64,000 nt of DNA, taken from NCBI GenBank assembly GCA_029448655.1, contig JACCLO010000012.1:3030584-3094583 (forward strand), written 5' to 3'. Shown here piece after piece: positions 57,498 through 64,000 of the stretch; within the stretch, counting starts at the first letter, position 1; every line of letters starts with the position of its first letter. This DNA is from Wolfiporia cocos. Lineage: Eukaryota > Basidiomycota > Agaricomycetes > Polyporales > Phaeolaceae. The notes beneath the pieces are model-generated. The model did not search any database. It was not told the DNA's origin and saw nothing but the letters and a program-made list of their open reading frames with translations. A program made the position numbers and the translations under genes.

Positions 57498-58214
57498 ATA
57501 GTACAAGGCCGCGAGGCACTGTTTGTACATGTGGACATTATTATGCGAGCGTGCCGCGCTCGGCCTATCATTATGATCTAGGATCTATGACGTGGCTGGT
57601 CTTGCTCTGACGGGCGAGACCTGTATGACGTAGCTGTAGTGTTGCTATTGGACCGGAAGGTGCCGTAGCATTACGTAAGCTAGTCATGTGGTTGATAAGC
57701 CCAGTTAAGAGCTTGTCGTGGTGGCAATGGGAGTTAACCCGTAGATAACTTGTAGTTAGACGTATAAATCCCAGGTAAATTGCTATAATCATAGGAAAAA
57801 TGCTGTAAGCCCCAGATAAATCTGTGACACTAACGTAGCTACAGCCACTTCCACAACATGGACCTACGGTCCAAACAAACGATCTTACTGGTGCGGCCAT
57901 TACCGGCGCACATGGTCTATTGTAGTTTACGACTTAACCATATTAGTTATGTCTGCGCACAGACCACCTTCATGTTTGGCTCCCTTACCGGTAACCAAAC
58001 AAAGCATGTATATAAGTAGGGCTATCACTGCGGATAAGCCTTAGATTTGTTCTCTGCATTCGCACAGTTACATACCATCTCTGCTTGCGCCCACTAGCCT
58101 CCTCACCAACCTTCTGCAACATCTTCAAGTCGCCTATAAGGTTATAGTGTGAGTCCCACAGTCTAGTCTGTGTCACACGGTCCACCGATTGCCTGAGCCG
58201 AATTCATACTTCTT

Positions 58215-58598
58215 TCAGGGTCTCGGTTCAATTGGTAGCGGCATTAACTCAGGTATAGCAATAGGTTTGAATTTCTGTGTGAATGGGTTAGGCATATACA
58301 ATGGCACTGGGCACATCTTTTGGTCAATGGGCTTATATCTTTTCAATGCTACTGTCACGCTATAATGCATTTGTACACGTTTGCGCCATGCTGAAGGGAC
58401 TGGAGTCAAAGGAATGGGGCTTGCTGCAATATAATCCTGTAACAACCTGTCAGAAGAGTCTGGTGGATCAATCTGGGAAGCTATCGATAACTCTGAATCT
58501 GTGAGTGTAGAGATGTCGCTCGCAACACAATGAAAAATGTTATCCAACCTAGGAATTTCTGAGGACGCGATACTACCTATCGAGGCCAGTTCAGACAT
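58215..58598 (-). pseudogene. pol: K pol linker between protease and RT, truncated
   Basis: About 128 readable residues beginning MSELASIGS and containing LKRYKPIDQKMCPVPLYMP. The upstream frame (IFEESV) lies beyond the nested solo LTR and joins in frame when it is removed. Ends where element D inserted. I recognise the style of the linker from basidiomycete gypsy pols, but no enzymatic domain. Confidence 0.6.
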
Positions 58599-58841
58599 TA
58601 TCACAAGACGCGCAGCGGACCCAATGCAACGCGCTTATGAGTGGTGTTATAGACCACTCCCCCAAAAGGGCTACGATAACAGCTTGGCTGTTATCAAGGG
58701 TCCGGCTATATCTGCAGTTCAGATTCCCACGCTTAGCGTCTACGGGTAGCCTTGTTCAGGTTATACCCACGTATTCCCTCCGTATACCCTAGTTAATTAC
58801 TCCGTAACGTCCAGATGCCTTTACAGGTATAATCTGTGACA
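58599..58841. mobile_element. short solo LTR, family L (243 bp)
   Basis: TATCACAAGACG...TAATCTGTGACA, flanked by GACAT (58594-58598, 58842-58846). Contains two hairpins (GAGTGGT/ACCACTC and GATAACAG/CTGTTATC). Termini resemble the B/C LTRs (TAACACAAG...TGTGACA). Removing it restores the K reading frame. Confidence 0.75.
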
Positions 58842-58856
58842 GACATCACGCTCTCT

Positions 58857-59642
58857 TCAAAAATCCTTGCGCGACACGAGTCCTGTCATGAACACTAATT
58901 TCTCCTTGTTTCGGTCAGTGCCTGTGTCGACAATATGCACCTGTATCGGCGTCATGGATCGATCATCGTTGCGATGTGCCACAAGGTACATTCCGTTCTT
59001 CCTTTCATATTCTAGATTAGCTGCCACCCACTGTAACCATGGCTGCCCGAGAATCCCATTGTGTTGCCCTAAGTCAGTCAGGGTGACAAAGAAATGGTGA
59101 TCAAACCTTTCCCCCCCAATCTCGACAGGTGCGTCACGGATGCAGCCCTCAAGTGGTGTAAGCATACCATTAATACCTTTGAGTGTCCACCCACACCCAT
59201 CTGGATCGATAGCTAGGTTAGTCTGATCCCACACTTTCTTCAATATTAAGTTCAGCTTTGATCCTGAGTCTACGAGGTACATTACTGCCTCAGTCCCAAA
59301 CATCCCTTGTACAACTCCACATGCCATTGCAAAGAATCGTTCCTGTCCAACTGCCACAGCATAAACGTCAGCGTGCTGCGTTATTACCTCTTCGAGGTTC
59401 TCACCCTCCTGTAAGCTCAGCATCACCGACCCCTCTGTCACGACATTCTCGACTGCCTCTTTCTCATCTTCAACTGTGGCTATCCAAATTGCTTGTGCCA
59501 CAGATCCACCTACCTCCTTGCGCGTCTTCGTGAGTGCCGCAAAACGCTTCTGCAAGGTAGGCGAAATTCCTATTATCTGTCTCAGTTGCAGCGTTAGCTT
59601 CTGATCAAGTATCTGATTAGCGACGTTGTCGGCGGACACCAT
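58857..59642 (-). pseudogene. pol: K aspartic protease region
   Basis: 261 residues open. YLVDSGSKLNLI is the retropepsin-like active site and GILGQPWLQWV the second conserved block of that fold. It would process Gag-Pol. A frameshift in the T-run at the end (KDF-stop versus IFEESVMSEL) and the upstream TAG mark decay. Confidence 0.75.
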
Positions 59643-59645
59643 ATC

Positions 59646-60431
59646 CTATACGTCAGACGTGAACCTCGTCTGCTTCAGATGAGGAGGCATGTCCCTCTTG
59701 TGCGCAGTTACCTGATCCTTTTTCCTAGTCTTCCAACCCTCTTCCATGTTCACGGCTGGTGGCTTCTCGCTCGCAGCCTTACCATCCACTTTTGCTGTCG
59801 GCGTCATCTTTGTAGCTTCAGACAGCCCCACAACCTTACCCTTCGACCTATCGTTAGTGTGCCTGTATTCAAACCTCTTGGCTATCGGCTCTTCATTGCT
59901 TGACTCCCCATCCTCTGCTGTCGACTTCTTGGCTTGTGCTCGAGTAGCTGCAAAAGTGTTCAGCACCCTCAATGAGTATGCGTATACGTCACCTTCGATC
60001 AATTGTTCGCCGTCAACTAACACCCCTAGGCTCGAACAGGTACCTGAGGGACCTGCAACATTAGACATGTCACGGTCCTTTTCCTTACCGAAACAGATCT
60101 CCTCTTGCAGCACCACTGCAATGCCGCCACGTTGCCCGGCAGGCATCATCAGTAAGTTTGCTCCGTTTGCTTGAATGACCTTCCCAGTTGCTGGCGAAAA
60201 CTGACACATCTTTTCTGCAATTAGTGCTATCGTCTCTGGACACTTACTCATCCCAATCGGATGATCGAGATTGACACCCTCCGTCTTGCCACACATGAAA
60301 CATGTATGTGGTGCCCTTTCCATCTGGCCAGTCGATACCTGATGCGTATGCTGATGCTGTGTCGTTGGTTGTTCCTGTCGTACCTGTGTCGCTACCTCCT
60401 GATTTGCGATCGTCAGCTGTAATTTAGTCAA
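59646..60431 (-). pseudogene. gag: K nucleocapsid region with expanded zinc knuckle
   Basis: About 261 residues, in the same frame as the protease but separated by a TAG stop (59646-59648). Contains CFMCGKTEGVNLDHPIGMSK followed by C, a CX2CX9HX6C arrangement near the N-terminus. The rest is low-complexity and charged. A frameshift near 60450-60500 separates it from gag. Confidence 0.65.
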
Positions 60432-60505
60432 TGCTTCACTCAGCTGTGCTATCTTTCCGTCTGTTCGTCTTTCTCGTTAGCCTTCGACTTCACTTTCTTA
60501 CCACA

Positions 60506-61327
60506 TTACTCTTTCTCAGCTCTCTTTCTAGCTCTACGCCTCACCTCCTTCCCGGAATCCAATTCGTCAGATGACAACTCCTTGTCGTCACTCGTCTCTT
60601 CGTCAGAACCTGAGTTCAATGTACCTAGACCATACTCAATGTTATTTCTGCTAAAATACAATCTTACTGCTTCAATCGTCATGCTTTGATCCGGAGGTGC
60701 ATCCATTGTGATGTCTTTACCTATTTTCCTGCGCAAACTACCTGCAATACGATGCCTCACAGTCACCGGTAAGCCTTGGTAAAATAACAAATCTCTCTCT
60801 GTCTCTGTCATCTTACTCTTTCTCACCAGGTCCCCCTCTTTCAGAGCAAAGTTCCTAACATATCTGTCGAAGGAGCTACACAAGTTCACTCGCTCGTCCT
60901 CTCAGCAACGCCTTGAGAACTCACATAGACCCTCCGGCGTAGGTACCGTTTTCTCCTCCTCAGAAGGAAAATAATGATAAAATACCTTCTTAGTATCTAT
61001 CCAAGTCTTGTTCTTGAACAGCTCATGATTCTTGATGATCTGTCTAATGCTGGGCTTACAATACTGTAGAACCTTGTCTGACCACTCGGTATACGGAATA
61101 CCAGCAGCGTAAGCCTGTGCTTCAAAAACTAACAAGAAATCTGTTACGTTCTTACCGTCAAATTTAGGTGCATAGCATGACCCTGCGCTCATCATCGGAA
61201 CGACGAGTGCTGAAGTGATTGCCGACATGGTGTTTGCGATCGATGGTATGTTCGTCGTGTTTGTGTTTGTGTTCACGTTCGTGTTGAGGGGCTGCTGATT
61301 AGTAGAACTAGTGGATGACTTTGTCAT
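60506..61327 (-). pseudogene. gag: K Gag with in-frame TGA
   Basis: Starts MTKSSTSSTNQQPLNTN; asparagine/threonine-rich N-terminus, then a Gag core with SAGSCYAPKFDGKNVTDFLL and WSDKVLQYCKPSIRQII. A TGA at 60902-60904 (RRC-stop) interrupts it; the same frame continues with EDERVNLCSSFDRYV to 60506. A single CpG change from CGA would explain the stop. Confidence 0.75.
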
Positions 61328-62820
61328 GGAGCGGGTAACTGGTCTATTATTAGAGGATACGGTCTTATGCCCTCGCGCAGCGGCGCTAGACGCTTGTGTA
61401 CGCGACGTTGCAGTCTATCTGTGCTGAAAGAACTAGTTGTAGCAAACAGGCTCAAACTCTTTTACTACAGAGAGGATCATCAGACCATCGAGACGTCATT
61501 CGTGCTACAGCGTGATGCTCCGAACTTCTCGATCGGCACTCGAAACTTTCACACCCAATATCACTGCATTGTATCCGACACCGCGTACATCCGCGAGGCA
61601 CACCAAGCCGGTTCAATCACACTATACAACTCCACCAAAATCCGGGCAACATCATGCAAGTATCACACCAACCTTGACAAGTTGTATCCACTGGTACACT
61701 GGAGTAGCATGAAGCCATGGTTCTAGCCGATGAGGTCGCAGGGATGAATTGGTCTTAAGGTCAAGACAAAAAGTGTCGTCCTCTTGTGGAGGGGTAGCGC
61801 GTTTCTATACTCAAATCCGTATAAGTCACAAGATCACCATTCGAACAACGATTACAAGATAGCAAGCTCAAGTTCTCTACACTCAAACTTGCAGAAGCTT
61901 TAAGAATCAAGCACATACCAAAAACTTCATCGAGCGTACAGCATTAGTATGCGATTATACTCTTCGATCATGCATACAGGTCGTCGTCCTGCGTGTATAT
62001 TTTATTTCTGGTATTTTTGATTATTTTCCTTACTGTACTAAAACCTCTCCACCGACTCTAGCAGCGCGTGAGACATGTCCCAAGGGAGTGGTACGCAAAA
62101 GTGAAGTAGGATCTGTGACGTTCCAGACCGACGTTTCTGCGCTCGAGGGTGGCAAGATGCACACGTAAATTGGATGTGGTCTTGACATTGTTGATGGAGT
62201 CCGAGCCATTGCGTGTTTTGTACGCCAATCCTGACGGTATGTCGGATGTGTCTGTGCCGACAACGTGGCCTCCATCTATTTTTTCTCCACTACTTCACAT
62301 AGATTCATAGGCACAAGACTGTTATGGTAGTCATTTTTCCTTATCGAGTTACATGATCACTCGCTTCTCTCGATCGCATATCACTACTTTTTCTTCTGTT
62401 GTATTTCAGTTGGCTCTTGAAACTGTGTCGTTTGTAACATAAAACAGCTGCCATACCGAGGGTGCAATCCATCTCTCTCTCCTTGCATTTTCTGTGTGAC
62501 GCTGTCCTCTAAGTCTTAGCGAGGCGACACCAAGCTCAACCGTAGCTGATCAAGTCTTTGTGGTGAAGAGATCACCGGTGAGTCTTGAAGTTTTTAGTCG
62601 TTTCGTCTCGTAGTATCTCCTTGTCGTTAGCAAACATGATCATGTGTTAGTATTCGTCATTGCGGGCACATTAGTTTGTGGCCAATCGGATATTTTGTTG
62701 TGGGTTTTTCTTGCATTCCCACACATACATTTTGTTCTCTCGCGCTACGTATCGGCGATCTGCTATTCGCTGCATTTTTGCACTGCCCTTCCACACCACT
62801 CAGTGACTTCTGACACGTGA
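61328..62820. other. no confident gene; probable K leader and LTR remnants
   Basis: The first ~400 bp are probably the K leader. Further on I see AT-rich, non-coding sequence and no repeat of the named families. Short frames occur on both strands but have no recognisable domains. Confidence 0.45.
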
Positions 62821-62903
62821 CTAATGCTTGGTGTTATCATCACTCTGCTTGTAATCGTGTGTGCAAAATGTAATCCCTCCCTGTTATTTATTGGGATTTT
62901 CTG

Positions 62904-63113
62904 TTGGGTATCTACAGGCCATTTAGATTACAACAGCTACAAAATTGCCATAGGGCAGTGCAGGAAGAAGATGCGCAACACAAGTTTTTGTCAAAGGGAT
63001 TTGAAGATGTGCGTTGCAAGCACGGGGCATGGGAATTCACTGGCCAACTCTGTGGGTCAGTGGGACATGCCCTATGGGATGAGGGATTGGAGGTGGGGAA
63101 TGTGGCTGGTATG
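62904..63113 (+). other. possible exon of an unrecognised gene
   Basis: A 70-codon frame without ATG reads YRPFRLQQLQNCHRAVQEED and on to LCGSVGHALWDEGLEVGN. It is bounded by TATCTACAG (ending about 62917) and by GTATGTGAG (from about 63107), plausible fungal splice sites. No family recognised; may be a remnant of a subtelomeric gene or chance. Confidence 0.25.
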
Positions 63114-63229
63114 TGAGGATTGTCACGGGTGGCTGGTTTAGTAATGAGATGTATGGTATGGAAAGTTGGGGTATTTTGCAACTGTTTTGTACTGTTGGTG
63201 AGGATTGTGGAGTTGGCTAGCAACTGTTT

Positions 63230-63690
63230 CGTTCTTAGCAGAAGTCTATGTTGTGTGAGGAGGTTGAGATGTGAGAGAGACAGAATTGTGAGAGATAGAT
63301 AAGAGATTGTGAGAGCTGAGATGGTATGTGTGATGATAGGTGATGGGACTATGTAGGAGTGTAGTAGGTGAGATGAGATTAGTTAGATGGGTGAGTGAGA
63401 TTTAGATTGTTGGATTAAGGGTAGGTATGGAGGATGAATGTGATAGAGATGATAAAAGTGTGTGTGGTAGATTGGGGATGATTTGATTTTGGGTGAATTT
63501 ATTTGAAGTTGTGGGAATTTTAAATGAATTTAGTGGGGTTGTGTGAGCATTGTATATATTTATGTGGGGATATGTGAGTATGAAATGAAATTATGTGGGG
63601 TTGTGTGAGCATGAAATGAATTTATGTGAGGTTATGTGGTGTCAATTGAAATTATATGGTATTATTTGGAGTTGGATTCAATTAGTTAAC
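63230..63690 (+). repeat. C-poor, G/T/A-rich subtelomeric stretch
   Basis: The plus strand is almost devoid of C for about 450 bp. From about 63520 a loose 35-45 bp unit recurs (GTGTGAGCAT, GAAATGAA, TTATGTGGGG). No coding potential. Confidence 0.7.
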
Positions 63691-63696
63691 GTAAAA

Positions 63697-63847
63697 TAAA
63701 ATTTAAAATTTAAAATTTAAAATTTAAAATTTAAAATTTAAAATTTAAAATTTAAAATTTAAAATTTAAAATTTAAAATTTAAAATTTAAAATTTAAAAT
63801 TTAAAATTTAAAATTTAAAATTTAAAATTTAAAATTTAAAATTTAAT
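63697..63847 (+). repeat. (AAAATTT)n heptamer array
   Basis: About 21 near-perfect copies of a 7-bp unit, read as TTAAAAT in the register of the telomere units, ending with one 5-mer TTAAT directly before the first TTAGGGG. Confidence 0.93.
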
Positions 63848-64000
63848 TTAGGGGTTAGGGGTTAGGGGTTAGGGGTTAGGGGTTAGGGGTTAGGGGTTAG
63901 GGGTTCGGGGTTAGGGGTTAGGGGTTAGGGGTTAGGGGTTAGGGGTTAGGGGTTAGGGGTTAGGGGTTAGGGGTTAGGGGTTAGGGGTTAGGGGTTAGGG
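63848..64000 (+). repeat. telomere, (TTAGGGG)n
   Basis: About 22 heptamers to the window edge, with one variant TTCGGGG near 63904-63910. The G-rich strand runs 5' to 3' toward the right edge, as for a right chromosome end. Confidence 0.95.

Larger units (their letters stand above)
54825..57829 (-). mobile_element. solo LTR, family E (right copy), split twice
   Basis: TGACACAGATGGC...AAATCTGTGACA on the plus strand, flanked by CTAAC (54820-54824, 57830-57834). Without solo LTR F and the Mutator-like element it is about 1086 bp, matching the left family E copy in the opposite orientation. It shows the intact site (TTGCCATAAGGGCGACC, about 55050-55066) into which A1 inserted in the left copy. 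Confidence 0.88.
25448..58175 (+). mobile_element. element D: decayed A-type chromovirus, multiply interrupted
   Basis: Plus-strand relative of A1 and A3 with 5' LTR stub, PBS, leader, ORF1, gag, pol, polypurine tract and 3' LTR. Insertions: copia-like solo LTR in gag, element C in pol, family E solo LTR in the 3' LTR. When the last is removed the 3' LTR is exactly 699 bp, as in A1. Own decay: an 8-bp deletion before the protease active site, an 18-bp duplication, YLDD changed to YLDN, an 8-bp deletion after the integrase core and a one-base insertion in dUTPase motif 3. Not functional. Confidence 0.92.
54467..58175 (+). repeat. D 3' LTR (699 bp in two pieces)
   Basis: 54467-54824 plus 57835-58175 add up to 699 bp, the A-type LTR length. 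The interruption is the family E solo LTR with its CTAAC duplication. The TATA box (from 58009) and self-primer (58043-58053) are in the second piece. The flank after it is CACGG; the matching left copy is lost with the 5' LTR. Confidence 0.9.
58176..61327 (-). mobile_element. element K: degenerate gypsy-type retrotransposon, 3' truncated
   Basis: Minus-strand gag, zinc knuckle, protease and linker remnants, cut off at 58175 by element D before any RT. Contains in-frame stops (TGA 60902-60904, TAG 59646-59648), frameshifts and a 243-bp solo LTR. Oldest identifiable layer on this side. Its style (expanded knuckle, DSGS protease followed by a PVP-rich linker) recalls a common Agaricomycete gypsy lineage distinct from A and B/C. 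Confidence 0.7.

Noticed and set aside
1672..57829. One large inverted duplication joining 1672-2533/12542-12775 with 54825-57829
   Set aside because: The similarity stops exactly at LTR termini with separate TSDs (CAGCC and CTAAC), so these are two independent solo LTRs.
61367..61726. 119-residue plus-strand frame next to K gag
   Set aside because: Lies antisense to the probable K leader, no recognisable domain, no supporting context.
62030..62275. 81-residue minus-strand frame
   Set aside because: Low-complexity composition, no start context or homology that I recognise.
63697..64000. CRISPR-like array
   Set aside because: Uninterrupted heptamers without spacers; telomere and AT array.

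Overview
This window reads as the telomere-proximal end of a fungal chromosome, most likely a basidiomycete (Agaricomycetes). Reasons: an uninterrupted TTAGGGG heptamer array closes the right edge in the orientation of a right chromosome end; almost everything else is nested Ty3/gypsy LTR retrotransposons of the chromovirus type, two families of which carry a dUTPase domain at the end of pol, an arrangement reported before from a basidiomycete; and CpG-specific decay is visible in an old copy. I recognise no host gene, rRNA or tRNA.

Layout. 1-1671: LTR fragments and unassigned repeats. 1672-12775: a solo LTR (family E, TSD CAGCC) split by an intact 10,003-bp element A1 (2534-12536, TSD TATGG). 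12776-14525: unassigned sequence holding a non-autonomous hAT-like element (TSD ACCGCAAC), itself split by a solo LTR (family M, TSD GGCCT). 14526-25447: element B, a relative of C, with a small non-coding LTR element G (21721-23617, TSD GTCGA) in its first ORF; B has no TSD. 25448-58175: element D, a decayed plus-strand relative of A1, split by a copia-like solo LTR (29104-29811, TSD GCTTC), by element C (31462-51139, TSD CGATT) and, in its 3' LTR, by a family E solo LTR (54825-57829, TSD CTAAC). C is split by an intact A-type element A3 (38652-48661, TSD CGCAC). The right-hand E LTR is split by solo LTR F (55525-56148, TSD TGGCG) and a deleted Mutator-like transposon (56217-57497, TSD ATAGTACAA). 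58176-61327: remains of an older gypsy element K, holding a 243-bp solo LTR (TSD GACAT). 61328-63696: no confident gene, ending in a C-poor stretch. 63697-63847: (AAAATTT)n. 63848-64000: telomere.

How the genes work together. A-type and B/C-type elements have the order LTR, PBS, long leader, ORF1, gag, pol (protease, RT, RNase H, integrase, chromodomain, dUTPase), polypurine tract, LTR. ORF1 is an extra protein of unknown function; I find two motif blocks shared between the ORF1s of the two families. In A, B/C and G the primer binding site is not tRNA-like: it is an 11-12 nt perfect complement of LTR sequence starting 33-34 nt after the first T of the TATA box, i.e. of the expected 5' end of the RNA. 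That is the Tf1/sushi self-priming arrangement. All features were read by eye; identities and homologies need alignment to be quantified.
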